Program-made: the position numbers and the translations under genes
Notes under the pieces: generated by a model
Databases searched by the model: none
What the model was told of the DNA's origin: nothing
Seen by the model: only the letters and a program-made list of their open reading frames with translations
Shown: piece after piece, positions 22,993 through 46,988 of the stretch
Numbering within the stretch: the stretch's first letter is position 1
How the letters are laid out: the number at the start of each line of letters is the position of its first letter
Assembly: GCA_958299035.1 (NCBI GenBank)
Contig: CATQJL010000223.1
Location: 53,054,302 to 53,118,301, forward strand
DNA length: 64,000 nt
Origin: Cylicocyclus nassatus
Taxonomy: Eukaryota > Nematoda > Chromadorea > Rhabditida > Strongylidae
Direction of reading: 5' to 3'

Positions 22993-25920
22993 ATGGGCAA
23001 TTGTATCAGCTTCAAGAAGAAAAAGGATGTAACTCGTGGTATGCACATAGTTTTATTTTCTCATGGTACTAACAAGGTGGTGGGATTGAAAAATTTCAGA
23101 GCATCCAACAGTTAGTAAATGGCTTGCAAGCTGCGATTTTTCTTCGGTTCCAGATATAGACGATTTCATCGTTGAGGAAGAATCTCAAAATCGTATGGTA
23201 TATGAGAGTGTGCTGGGCGGAGACACAACGGTAAGCGTGCGCGTAGAATTAGAATTTCTATATAAAAGTTTGTAAAGGGGATTGAGCGTTGGTATGCATT
23301 TGAGCCATTGAGAAGAGTTCATAGTCAGAGTGCTACAGCGCTAGAGTACGCGTCAGTGTAAATTGCGTAGTCCATAGTCGAATCGGCGCGCCGGTGTCGA
23401 AACTCTGGCATTATCCAAGCCAGCGCTCAAGATAGCTGGTGCGAGACGCTAGTAGTAGGAGTCTCCTGCATCGCAGAAGCAGGAAGCAACATGGATGAAC
23501 AGAGCTTTGACCAAATTTATCTCAAGCATGTCAGTTATCCATATCAATAATTCTTACAATTAGTCTTGACTTTAGCGGCTCCCTTAATGAGAAATTTAGA
23601 TTGAAAGCTAGGTGGCAATAAAAGCAGGAGAAACTCACTTGAGTTGAAAGTTAGGCTGCAGTAAATGCCAGAAAAAGAACATTAAGGGTCTAGCCTCAGA
23701 ACTTGTTTGGTAGGCAATTGTTGCAGGCTGTTGACCTTGACGGTTATATCACGGCTCTAGAAAATCTCGAAAGTGAAGATGAACGAAGCGGCGAAAAGGC
23801 TAATACTGCTGCACCATCATCTTCAGACGAAACGCAACATCAGGTTCAGTGTTCTAACGCATCCCCTTCTTCTGGATATTTATGCCATTTGAGGTTGATT
23901 CTTGCACCTTTGGTGATGAAGAAAGTATCTATGAGACTTCGGATGAGTTGCCTCCTACGGATCCTCCAGCTGAGGTGCCGAATACCCCCGTAAGTTTCGA
24001 AACAGCTTGGCTATAAAGTTGCGATGGGCTATTTTAGATGTTTTCCGCTCGGACTGCCTGTGCTGGTGACGAAGCGGAAGAGGAAGAGAACGATGTAGTA
24101 GAAGATCTTGCAAAGGTGGGTTTCCATTCGAAGCAAACCAGGTGATTTCACACGGTTTTCTTTCAGTGGAGAACGAATTATGATGACAGACCTATCTGCC
24201 CACTCCCTACTCCATTTCGAAAGGTGAGAAGCTGTCAGGATATTTACTATGTGTAATTTTCTTTTTTCCAATTTATTTAGGGTTTTTGTTGTTTTTTTGT
24301 TGTTCATGTGGCAGGGATCTATTGTAGGCATTGTTTTTGTTGTATACTTATTTTTGAGTGACTTGATATTACTGGCATCGCGTATTATTTTCTCAGACTA
24401 CGAATTTGCGAACTTTCGAGGACTGTTTGTTTTTTATAAAAAGATCTGTTTTGGAATTGCAAAGTTCTAATCGTAAACCACTCTCAACTTTTGCAAAAAA
24501 TTTTTAAAGTACCACATCACTTTACTAATCCAGAAAATCAGAGGTTGCAGCGACATTTAGTTAATTATTTTCCCCAGGCACTTAGATTCTTAATTTTGCT
24601 CTGTTGTGTCCCATCTCGTCTAAAATGCGACCATGAAATGCTGTTTACATACATGAGAGATGCGCGAGTTAGCGGAATCTGCTATTTTTGGGAGTCGACT
24701 CAAAGTCATTTCTTGTGTCTTTCTCCATAAAACTGCTGGAAATTATATCTTTTGTGCTCATTCGTGGTATAATGACCACTTTTGAGCTTAAAAAATGAAG
24801 TTTATGGAAGTGATTATATATCAAGGAATTAGCAAGGTTGTTGATTCTTTGCTCATTTTAGTCTATCCATTCAAAGGAGTAATTCGCAGTTTCTTGGCCT
24901 TATATGCAAATTGTTTGAGGGGCTTCTGACCAACCAACGACATTAGCAAGGCGTGTATGATATATTCGCTGACGAAAAGTGCAGTGAACCTGCTCCTTTA
25001 CTGTATCATTGCTCGACAAGAAAACACCACAGTTGCGGCAGACTAGGCAATCTCCATTGCTTTGCAATCCGCTTTCCATGACCAGCAAGAGACCCTGCTA
25101 TTATCTACCGTCGGGTCTGCGCCATGTAGGAAGCTTGCCCTCCAATCTGCCTGCTCGTATGAATTATTTATGGCCGTGAATCTGGACTGTAAAGACAGTG
25201 GTTCGGCAAAATGGACCTCTGTCATATTTTGGTAGTTTCAGGTAGTAGACACCCCAAGTAAACCCTAGCCCCAACCCCACCCTCCAATTAATGCGCTAAA
25301 TCATGAGAGAAAGCTTCAAAACTCCACCAATGACGCTCACTCAATGGAAGTGGGCGGAGCTGGTGGAGTTTTTCCTTACAGGAAGCGCATGAAATTGAAG
25401 GTGGGGTTGGGGCTACAGTGTACTCGGGGGTCTACTACCTGAAACTACCAAAATCAGACAAGAGTCCATTTTGCCAATCCACTGCCTTCGACTCTCGCAC
25501 ATGATACTCTTATGAAAGGCCGAATATTCTGCTATGGTGCTGGCGGCAATTCAGAGCTGACTTTCTCGATCACCAATGATTTTTCTGCTACCGGTTGAAC
25601 AATGGCATTGTTAGGGCTCACCAAGTGTTGACGTAAAAAGTCTATTTATTTCGCTTCCTTTGGACACCACCTTTGAGTAGTTGAGTTAAAATCGGCTGAA
25701 AATGATTACGAGAAATTCCTTCACCGTCCGAAGTTGCTTTCTTCACAACGTTTGGAAATTCCTTTTATTACGCATGATTTTCTTGATTATTGCATTTCAG
25801 AATCTTATATCTCCTCGCACTGACCTGGAAACGTTGGTCGATAGTCGAGGAAAAGTAAGAAGAACGCAACGAGTAAAACTGTATCTGGAGGAGAAGCGCC
25901 AACATGCCCAAGTCTCATGA
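22993..25920 (+). CDS. Unnamed acidic protein, N-myristoylation signal
   Basis: Proposed CDS: join(22993..23038, 23100..23230, 23727..23843, 23894..23989, 24038..24115, 24167..24223, 25801..25920), 214 aa. I do not recognise the family. The N-terminus MGNCISFKKKKD has Gly2 for myristoylation, Cys4 for palmitoylation and a basic patch, so membrane anchoring is likely. The middle is strongly acidic (EEESQ, ESEDER, DEAEEEENDVVED). The C-terminus is basic, with an SPRTDLETLVDSRGKVRRTQ stretch and an EEKRQ helix-like end. No enzymatic motif was seen. All junctions keep frame with ordinary splice sites. The first intron is phase 1 and the others are phase 0. Intron 6 (1.58 kb) carries a palindromic element. 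It sits 640 bp after sgo-1 on the same strand. Confidence 0.8.
25195..25486. mobile_element. Palindromic element in the MGNC-gene intron 6
   Basis: Arms of about 100 bp mirror each other. CAGTGGTTCGGCAAAATGGA faces TCCATTTTGCCAATCCACTG, and GGTAGTTTCAGGTAGTAGAC faces GTCTACTACCTGAAACTACC. CCCCAACCCCACC faces GGTGGGGTTGGGG. The centre forms a further hairpin (AACTCCACCA / TGGTGGAGTT). No ORF is present. Confidence 0.75.
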
Positions 25921-26701
25921 TCATATCTCTGCCTACTTCCCACATATCCTTCTCATCTAACACTCCAATCAATTCACTTAGGACAGTGTTCCCTGTCAAT
26001 TATCAGGTTTACTGACCACTTATAGCTATTTGACTAAGGCTGTGCTATGGGCTGCATGACTTAGCTTGATTGATCTTGCTTATTTTTTAGAATATAATTC
26101 ATTACTTAATTACGTGTAGAAATTTTTATGATCTTCGCAGAACTTATGAAGCCACTTTGAGTTGCTCTCTCTCTCGCTTGTACAAATTCTCCTTCTGCTC
26201 ACTTAAGTGTATTTCTCGTAGTCTTTCTACAGCATAATGCTTTCTATATATGCCACTTAACCGAGTATTTGGAATCGTTTTCCTGACTATGTATTTTCAA
26301 AAAGAAACGTGTAATATGAGTACTTTTGTTTTTATGTCATAAACAAGCATGCTTCTGTTTTTCTACTGTGGGAACAGCAGACGATAATGTGCTCTTCTGG
26401 GTATTTGTATAATTTATTAGTTCGTGAGGTAAGTATAGATAGGCAAGAAATATAATCTCAAAGGCATTCTGTGGAAGTCCAATAACGTCGAGCTACTTCG
26501 ATCAAGATGTACATGGAATGAGATTTCAAGAGCTGAAGAGAAATGGAATGCGATGAAAGAAGTATTTAGGCTCCAGTGATTGGGCTTGCTGGAAACTTTG
26601 GTAGATGGCCCGGTTTTGCTCAGGATCGCTCGTCCATCAAGTGCGTTTATACTTACGAATGGCAGCAGAGTAAGCCATTGCTCGTGTAAGGGAAGTGAGT
26701 G
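25921..26701. other. Convergent 3' region, MGNC gene and pef-1
   Basis: These 781 bp separate two converging genes. AATAAA on the minus strand (26413-26418) is a candidate pef-1 poly(A) signal, 284 nt past its stop. No clear plus-strand signal was found, and no other gene. Confidence 0.5.
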
Positions 26702-38152
<11,451 letters not shown>

Positions 38153-38379
38153 TCAGAAGAGCTCCACTCACTGAGCGTTGTATAGTTCTAAAGAACAACA
38201 ATAGATGATATCACATCAAAACATCAAAATGTGAATATGCATTGGTACGTAAAGAGAATCATATTTCATACTTTCCAGGGAAGATTTGAGAAAATTGGAG
38301 AACTAAGAAGGAGTTATCGCTAGGAGAATTCAAACAGTGGGAGAAATCAGAAGTACAAAAAAGCTTACACAAACTGTGA

Positions 38380-38606
38380 GGGACTCGTCATACTTCGCCG
38401 AGAAAAGCCCAGAAGTGCTCAGAAAAGCCTAAGAAAGCCCAAAAACGCCCAGAAAAGCGCAAAAGCGCCCATCAAAATAATGTCAGAATTCTACTGAAAG
38501 TTCGTTTCAGAGTTCCGGCTCTTTCTGGCGTTTTCGGGCTTTTTCGGGTTTTTTGGGCTTTTTTGAGCGCTTCTGGGTTTTTCTCGGCGAAGGGACGGGT
38601 CTCTGA
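38380..38606. mobile_element. Foldback element (GACCCGTCATACTTC family), copy 2
   Basis: GGGACTCGTCATACTTCGCC faces GGCGAAGGGACGGGTCTC, and the purine-rich arms resemble copy 1 at 2.3-2.6 kb. Both copies share CATCAAAATAATGTCAG and AAAGTTCGTT in the centre. It is just upstream of the pef-1 start. Confidence 0.6.
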
Positions 38607-39554
38607 CTATTGTCTTACCGAAGTTGGGGCTGATTTGAAATGTCAAAAAGCAAAATAGCGCTAAGACAGTGATGAGAGCAGTGAGAGGAGTAACATGAAG
38701 TTATGAGCGCATTATGAATACGGCCTGTAGAAGTTTGGCTGCATGTCAAGAAAAATATTTCTGATTCTTTCTCAAGACTGATTTCCTCAAATTTTTGAAG
38801 AAAAGTCTTCGTAAAGTGCTAGAGCAGATTTTTCGTCAAGAACGGTTGAGTGGGTTTTATTGGGCATCAAGAATACTCGCTTTGAAATAACAGACACAAC
38901 GGATACAGTCTATTTCCTCTATAACTTTTTATTTTGAATCGTCTAAAGTTTCTCATTTGAGATAAATTGAGTCGGAAAGAAAATTGTGCCCTCCGGTTTG
39001 AGAAATCTCGACTCCTTATCTTGACACACTTATCTTGGATTTGCTTGACATGATTTATTGGTGAAGTTTATTTGAACTGGCACCTTAGCTACTTCCCATT
39101 AAGCACAGATTGCAGAGATAGAAATGGAGGACAAAAATACAAATCAACTTACTAATCAAATACAAAACTAATTTCTGGTGAGTTCAAGCACTCGCCGAAA
39201 AGTCGAATAAGTTGCAAAGAAATCTAGAACAGTCATTGAAAGATTGGCAAATAAGTCTATCTACCAGCACAGTCCTCATCCTAATAGTCACAGCAACCAA
39301 ATCACGTCGATTTAGATGCATTTTTGTCTATGGATCAAATTTCTCATCTCTCTCAATTTTCGATTTTTTCAGGCAATTTCGGGAATATCTCTTGTATAAA
39401 TCTCACTGGCAGGTCCATATTCCCAACGAATAGAGTAAAAAATTTAAAAAAAAAGTTTTGACATTCTCTGCTTTTTTAGTATATTGCAGCAGTTGAACAA
39501 ATACAGTTTGTTACTAAAAATCAACTCGCAAAATGATCAAAAGGATTGTTCAGA

Positions 39555-39800
39555 CAAGGGCCTGCACTAGCTGGTACGAGACAAGCTAAATATTGTTTTT
39601 GGAACAAAAAGCAAAGGGGATATCGTATTTGCAGCCGAAAGGACACAAAAATTGCGACTTTTTTAGTCGACGTTTCGTTTTTTACGTTTAGCTTTTAAGG
39701 TCAAAAGGAACTTCGTAAAAATTTTGCGAAAATCAAGGAGGACTTCGTTTTGAAAATTTCCCGGCGCCAGCTTGTGCCTAGCCCCGGTTCGGACCTAATA
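39555..39800 (-). repeat. Dispersed AAACGAAGTC repeat, copy 1
   Basis: Opposite in orientation to the other three copies. It shares CACAAAAATTGCGAC, GTCGACGTTTCG, and TCAAAAGGAACTTCG segments with the copies at 41.8, 42.6 and 59.0 kb, ending in GCTTGTGCCTAGCCC. Confidence 0.55.
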
Positions 39801-41759
39801 AAAGCTATGCTTAGACCGAACCTCTGAGACGTGAAACCGCAGAAACCATCGGAATCGCACGACCCTCTTTATGTTTATACGATTTGCGTCAAGAGAGGGA
39901 CAGAAAAGAATACAAGTTACCATCTGGCAGGAGAATTCAAGAGCAATTTGACGTCACGGAAAAAAGTCAACAATGATACGATGGATGAGAATCATGGGAA
40001 CATGAGGAAAACGTTCAAGACATGACAACGATAATGCAATAGAGAATTTGTTGAGGTAGTTTGGCCAAAGAATCTTACCCATTAGCTGTTTTTGATGAGA
40101 AGCAGTCAAAAATGCAAAAAACAACAACAACAATACAATCATTCTGAATGACTATGAAACCATTACAAATAAAGATGAACGATTTTCTTTTGTAAGAATG
40201 AAGCAAAAACAGTGATGACAAATATTATTTTACGATCAAAGCATAGCGGACTGCAATGTTGGTTTATAGCACTTCATGGTCTTCTTTCTTGGTAGAGGTT
40301 TTCTAAATAATGGTAATGTCCCCATAAAGGAGCGATGAACATTGTTTTCACCGAGTTAATCCGCTCGTCGGTTAAGAGAGAATTTTGGCGGAATTGATGA
40401 ATTTTTTGGGTGACATCTACCACATGTACAGATTCGACATAACTGCAAAATGGTAATGACAGAAAGAAATCTCCAACGAAAATTTTGTCCTATTAACAGC
40501 AATTATTCACCATCGAGCGCTCTGTATACTCAAGAGGAAGTTAATAGTCCTTTATGACCTTTCAACAAAAATTATGAGAAAGAAGTTCATGTTTTGACCC
40601 TGTAAAATGTTTTCGGGTCACTGAACAGTTTTTTTTTCATTTTTTCCAGATTAGTAGAGTTATTGCTTGTTATAATGATGTTTTTTTTGTTATTCAGTGG
40701 CGTTTGTTTGCCTGCTAAGTATCTTTCTACCTGCTCTACGATAAAATTCTCTATTTAACTTTTCGGATATTGTTGTTGGAATCTTGAAAAATTTATGAGT
40801 GAGCAGATGATGGAGAGACTGTTAATAGTTCAAGTTTATCAAGCACTTGACATCAATAAAACAAAAACAAGAATGTCGAGATTTATTTCAGTCTAAGATT
40901 CTGAGTAAGAGAATTTTTCAGAGCACTGTGACTTGAGGCCGCTTTAAAGCATGGTTTCCCGCAAGTTTAAGTAGAGTGCTCTGCACCAAACAAATGGTAG
41001 TTCTTTCTTTGTTGAAGAGCGATTTGCAAAGGAAGCAGCCAAAATAGAAATTTTATCCTCTTCCTCGGGATTTCCACTCAAAGATTTCTGAGAAATGTGT
41101 ACTTATAATCTAGAAAGCGTTCCATCAATTTCCCGCAGCTATTGATAGAAAAAAAACATCGGGTATTCAATGAAAAAGGAATGGGATTATCTAGAAGTTT
41201 TCTGCTTGCTTCTGACTATTTCTCAACAATTATGAAACCTTTTCGGCAAATTTTGGGATTCGACTGATCTCAGTTTGCGCATCATACTTCAGCTCTATTT
41301 TTAAACTATCTTTAGAAAATTTGTGGTGTAAAGCAGAACAAAAGGTGAAATTCACCTCAAGTTTTATTGCGCAGCACCTCAATTGTCAACACTGTATGAA
41401 TGAGTTTGTTTGGTGGAAATAGCAAGCGAAAGAACACATTACTTCTTTCATACATATGACTATTGATACGGTGGTTTTCTATTCAATCTTCTTCGCGACA
41501 ACAGAAATCGCGCTCCAATAACATGAAAAATTTACCAAAAAACTGTGACGATAAGGTAATGACAAAACCGATCACTGGATTAGCACTAATTTTGCAAGTT
41601 TTTTATTCACTACTATCTGTTTGTGCATAGCACTCATATTTGACATTATAGTAAATCATGACGTAAACAACAAATGCTCATTGCTCTCCGAATTTCGCCA
41701 TTTGGCAATGGTTACGGTAGGCATATGGTAGGAAGTTGCAAGTTTGTGATCCTGCTCGC

Positions 41760-41945
41760 AATAGGGGGCACGGCACGAGCTGGCAGGGAAATTTCAAAGC
41801 GAAGTTCCCTTTAATTTTGGAAATTTCGTATGATGTTCCCTTTGATTCTAAACCCTAAACCTAAAGGAACCCCTCAAAAAACAAAACATCGAAAAGAAAA
41901 CGTCGCAATCTTTGTGTCTTTTCGGCTGTAAAACAAACTCCATAC
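41760..41945 (+). repeat. Dispersed AAACGAAGTC repeat, copy 2
   Basis: Begins GGCACGGCACGAGCTGGC and runs through GAAGTTCCCTTT, AACGTCGCAATCTTTGTGTC and TTTTCGGCTGTAAAAC. It looks truncated at the right end compared with copy 3. Confidence 0.55.
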
Positions 41946-42082
41946 ATAGATCATTAAGTTTCAGAAGTTCTCAACAGAAGTTCTGTAGAAAGAGTAGAGT
42001 TTGGAAAATTGGTGGCCTAAGACGAGTGACTACTGTTGACGTCGTTAGTGTCATATAGTAGAAATAGGAGACAATGTCAATA

Positions 42083-42133
42083 GACGCTTTCAATCAGGAC
42101 TAAAGGTTGCTTTGAGTCCTGATTGAAAGCGTC
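42083..42133. repeat. Perfect 19-bp hairpin
   Basis: GACGCTTTCAATCAGGACT is followed by a 13-base loop and then its exact reverse complement. It is isolated, with no coding context, and could form a stable RNA or DNA hairpin. Confidence 0.85.
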
Positions 42134-42565
42134 AATCATTGCTTTGAGGGGACTTTTGAATCATTTGAATTAATTTGAGGGGAACAGAATGCTGGAACTA
42201 AGACGCAATATGAACATATATGAGAGCACATTTGGATGATGAATAACAAGTTCGCTATTCCAAACATGTGATGTTCAAGAGTTTCTATGTGAATTCATCT
42301 GTGAGAGAAGAACAAGTGATGACAATTCGTCATGCAGAACAACTAAATTATGCAATATGCTTATGCAAATGTGTCTGGTTTTGGAACGAGTGTTGGTTTA
42401 AGTATCATCCAGACCACCCAACAGAGTTTGTTGAGAGATTTTTGTGATAAAATCTTGGGAAATGGAACCTTTGCTTAGTATAAAATAATGCGTCTATTAT
42501 AAATGAAATTATGAGCGCCCATGATTGTACTCCGTTGGCAAGTGGGAATTTTTGAGAAAAAAGAC

Positions 42566-42816
42566 CGACCCAGCGCTCGGCACGAGGTGGCTGGATAAAA
42601 ATGCAAAAAACGAAGTCCTCCTTAAATTTTGCAAATTTTTGCGAAGTCCCCTTTGACCCAAAATCATAATCCCTAAAATTTCCCCAAAAAAAAGAAACGT
42701 CGACTAAAAAAACGTCGCAAATTTTGTGTCTTTTCGACCGCAAAAACGACCCTTTGCTTTCCTCAAAAACGACATCCAGCTTGCTTGTAAGCCACCTGTG
42801 CCGAGCTCTGGGCCGA
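42566..42816 (+). mobile_element. Dispersed AAACGAAGTC repeat, copy 3 with TIRs
   Basis: This copy shows the ends best: CCCAGCGCTCGGCACGAGG on the left and CCTGTGCCGAGCTCTGGG on the right are inverted repeats. The family is therefore a roughly 250-bp MITE. The interior holds the shared GAAGTCCCCTTTGACCC and AACGTCGCAAATTTTGTGTC segments. Confidence 0.65.
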
Positions 42817-44189
42817 ACATGAATTTTGACTCAAAATGTGTTCTCCAACGTCATTATTTACTCGTTCTATTCATAGGATGCCCCAAAAATGCACATTGTC
42901 TGATTGTCAATATTTTTCTTTATCTTCACCTTTGATTACCTTGTTACAGAGATATAGATTTGTAAATTTTATGAATAATGCAAAATCAAAATTAAATGTA
43001 TTATAAAAGTGTCACTAAACTCGCTTTCCTGCCTTTAGAAGAAGTGAAAGAATCCGAAACACCAAGAAACTTCGGCCGCTTTCCATTAGTGTAGTAGTGC
43101 AATAAAATTCAAGGAGACTTTTGCGCTAATAATGGCCAAAATCTCACCAAAAAATGCTCCAAACGAGCGAAAAAATCTGGTAGTAACTAGAAAAGGGTCG
43201 CTCGATTTAGATAATAATATAGAGATTTCGATAACCTTAGTTTTGAAGGTACATCAAAACAGCTGTCTTCGCAATAATCGTCAAAATCTTATTATGCCAT
43301 CGAAACTATCGTTGGAACCTGTACATAGTTATGTGATACCAGTGAGTTTGAAGACTTCACCAAAAAGGTTTCGGGCGTCCTGGAAATTCCCTGAAATGCT
43401 GAGAAATAAAGACATTACGCTGAAAGCTCCACAATCGCACAGTAATGAAAATGGCCTGTGGTTTATATTTTACTGCAGTTATAAGTTGAACCCGGCCCTC
43501 GAAACACATTTTATCACAAAAGGCGGAGACAAGATTTTGCTTTTGAGTTCTACTAAGCCGCATAATTTCTGTATGAATTTAAATCAAGTAAACTGTACGT
43601 GAATACCAATTTTGATATTTTACTAATACTTCTCAACAGATAGGGAACCAAAAATGGGTACTAAATAAGCACAAAATCGATTTTATGTACTTTAGTTGTA
43701 AATGTGAAGCTCATTTCCTTTCTGCAAGATTTCATCACATCATCGCGAAAGATAGCTACGACATACGAAAAGGTTGATGTAAGGTCAAATGATGCTGAAG
43801 AAGAAGGGGTAAAGTCCATATAGAGCATAAAGTAGAACGATTTTGTTTGTCGCAAATGGCAAAATGAGGAAAAGAGCACCTATAGCGACTAGGTGGTCAC
43901 ATTTGCGAAAAGCTGCAAAAGATATGCAGCAGTCCATTATCACTGAGACCCTTTCATGAAAGCTTTTTACTCAAACCTTTCAGCCCCACCGTCAAGTGCA
44001 ATAACTCTTTTAAACTACTTCGCTAACAGCATGGCTCAAAGCTTCCAAAAAGATTTGAGTTTGAAAGCAGAACCCTCACCTCTAGCTCCCATATCGTCCA
44101 TTTTGTTTATAAGCTGTTATCTACAGCTTCCTTTGAATAGTTTTTATCATTAGTAAATTTGCTGAGTTTCTGAATCAAGAATGTACATA

Positions 44190-45152
44190 TTAGGTTGATT
44201 CATAATTAATGCACGTTTTTTGAAATTCATCTTCAAAGCGCCGTAAATTTTTTCTTTAATCATCTTTTCATGAGAAATGAGGACTGTTGCAAAGAGCAAA
44301 TTTTTTGGCTTTACAGTACATACTAGCGTTTATCTATAGTTATTACGAGAAAGCTTGTACAATCCGAAAAATGCCTTAAATTTTCTGTAGAAACCTCTAT
44401 TTTGAGAAAGCATAACTTATTCTCGAAGGTAGTAGCAAAGCGCAAACTTTACTCAATGCCTAGCTAAAGGTCAAGAGAGCAGTGGCAAAAAATCCGAATT
44501 TTACAGGATTTTTTACGAGGAGATACTACCAAAAAATCAAAAGTGATCACCTTTCTGGCTTTTTTATAAGGGCGAAAGGTTGGCTTTAAAGGAATTTTCA
44601 AATTTTTCGCCGCTAAAATGTGAATCAGGCTGAATAAATAAAGCTTATAACAAACCTGTGTGGCAAAACATCATAGAAGTATACTACTACTACAATGCCC
44701 AGGTTTTAAAAACAGAGAACATACGAAAATCTTGCCATTTTTTTTACTATTCAATATGCTATGACTACGCTTTATATCCAAAGCAAATTCGCAGTAATTG
44801 GTTCTTGCTTCAAGATTTCATACGATATTTAAGAGCCACAATGACCGTTCAAGTTTGTTTTCAAATTTCTCGTCTTAGAGCTTTCGTAAAATTTTTGAAG
44901 GGAATTTTAAAGCAAAAGGCTTCGCAATTGTTTAGCATATTTTCGGAACATTGGTTTATTCTCACAGAATTAGAGCAAAGGAAATAAAAGGAAAGAATTT
45001 CAAGTTCTAGTCTCTCATATTCGAAAGCGTGGAACTTGGTATCTTCCAGATTTAGATGGCATTGAAAGTCTTAGAGAAGATTGAGTTTCCTTGAAAAACC
45101 AGCGCTTAAAACAGAGGTGGCAAAAACGTGCATCAATTATGAATCAACCTGA
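44190..45152. mobile_element. TTAGGTTGATTC palindrome (963 bp)
   Basis: Flanked by TA. The left end TTAGGTTGATTCATAATTAA faces the right end AATTATGAATCAACCTGA. Terminal similarity is clear, but the interior arms are more diverged than in the other members. No intact ORF for a transposase was seen. Confidence 0.65.
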
Positions 45153-46275
45153 TATTAGGCATATTCGCATTTAGTTTAAAATCGTAAATCATCTTTACTA
45201 GCTCAGAAACGTACCCTTCTTTATCAAGAAAAGGTGAAAAGATGCGCATTTTACACTCGACATCAAAAGTGAATAATTATCGTAGCTAGAAAAAACGGTT
45301 GATAGACGGTGAATCACCAAAAAGAAAATTATAAAATGGGTATAGTTCCGGCTTTGTGTAAAGGTCTGAGATGTTTAGACTAAAAGACTGCAACTAGTGT
45401 TGAGAAACATAATACGTGTGTTGAACTAAATCTTCTACTCAAAAAGAATGTACTTTAATGATGTTAACAGGTATTTTTAGAAGAGGAAGGTGCCCGGAAT
45501 TCACAAGGAAAGAAGGGAAAGAAGTTCCAAGGATTTCTTTGGGCTTCTTGTGAACACCAGAAATCAAGAATTAAAGTCCTGAAGGCGTGTTTCACATTTT
45601 ATGGCGGTTTCTAAGCTGTATCTTCGTCTTTTGATACGCAAAATTAATCAGATAATTAAATGTCAAAATGTTGACTCCAGATTCCTGCATAGTTTAGAAT
45701 TTTCTAAACACAACAAAATTGCTCAACAATGATCAGGTACGCTCTATGATATGGGACCACATCTTTGGGAAAAATTCGAAAAACTGAACGCACAATCAAT
45801 GAAGCTATAATAAGAAAAAAGAGCATGACAATAATAAATTTTGCTCAACTGATGATTCTCTCCGTCCTCCATCACAATCCCTAGAGGATCAATTTGCGTC
45901 TGTTTACGAGTTTTGTTGGATTATAAGAGCATTTTTGAGTATTTGTCGCAAGCTCTATTTACAATATAGCAGAATCATAACAATCATAACATGCCTTCAT
46001 CACTGAGTTTGAGCATGAATGATTTTGATTCATCAGGTGAGAATTTGAGAATGAATGAATGAGCGAATGTAAAAAAAAATTCTTTCACGTTATAACATTG
46101 TGAAAATTTCTGCATGTTATAAGAATGATGAAAAAATTGTGCATTTCTCGCCTTTAACGCTCCAGTGAAGGCGACTAACCTGACAAAAACCACCTACCAA
46201 TCTTAAATAGCACTCTTGATGTTTCAGCTATCGGACCGTCCCATGAAAAGACTCATTTAGAGTAATTTGCAAGTA

Positions 46276-46984
46276 TTAGGTTGAACCGAAAGTTCTGTCC
46301 CTCCATTTTCAAAAATTCATAACTTCGCCAGATTTCAACGGATTTGCTTGCTCGTAATTTTATTAGAAAGAATAGATCTTCCGCTTTCAAGCGCTGTTTT
46401 ATGTAGCTTCTGCTTCGCACTGAGTGCCGAGATAAAAATGGAAAACTAAGACCATGTAAACTTTGACCATTTTAAGTTAGGTCACCAAAAATCTGAAATG
46501 CTGCAGAAAAATCTGAAATCGTCAGTACATATGTTTTTTGGCCTACTCTTTGCAATTGTGAAGAGTTTGCGCTGTTTGGACGTTTCTGCGAAAAGTTATG
46601 ATTTTCACGAAAATTGCCAAATTAATTAATTTTGGCGTTATCCATAGTAAACTCGATATTCATAACTTCTCACAGAGATGTCCAAACAACACAAACTTTT
46701 CACAGATGCAAAGGGTAGGCCAAAAAACATATGTACTGACGATTTCAGATTTTTCTGCAGCATTCCAGATTTTTGGTGACCTAACTTAAAATGTCAAAGT
46801 TTACATGGTCTTAGTTTTCCATTTTTATCTCGGCACTCAGTGTGAAACAGAAGCTCCGCAAAACAGGGCTTGAAAGCGGAAGATCTATTCTTTCTAATAA
46901 AATTACGAGCAAGCAAATCCGTTGAAATCTGGCGAAGTTACGAATTTTTGAAAATGGAGGGACAGAACTTTCGGTTCAACCTAA
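46276..46984. mobile_element. TTAGGTTGAACC palindrome (709 bp)
   Basis: TA-flanked. The arms start TTAGGTTGAACCGAAAGTTC and end GAACTTTCGGTTCAACCTAA and mirror each other nearly to the centre (about 46635). It is immediately followed, after four bases TATA, by the next element. Confidence 0.8.
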
Positions 46985-46988
46985 TATA

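Noticed and set aside
43132..43602. 156-aa open frame
   Set aside because: Longest frame in the gene-poor region, but no recognisable motif, no splice context and AT-driven composition. It may be chance.
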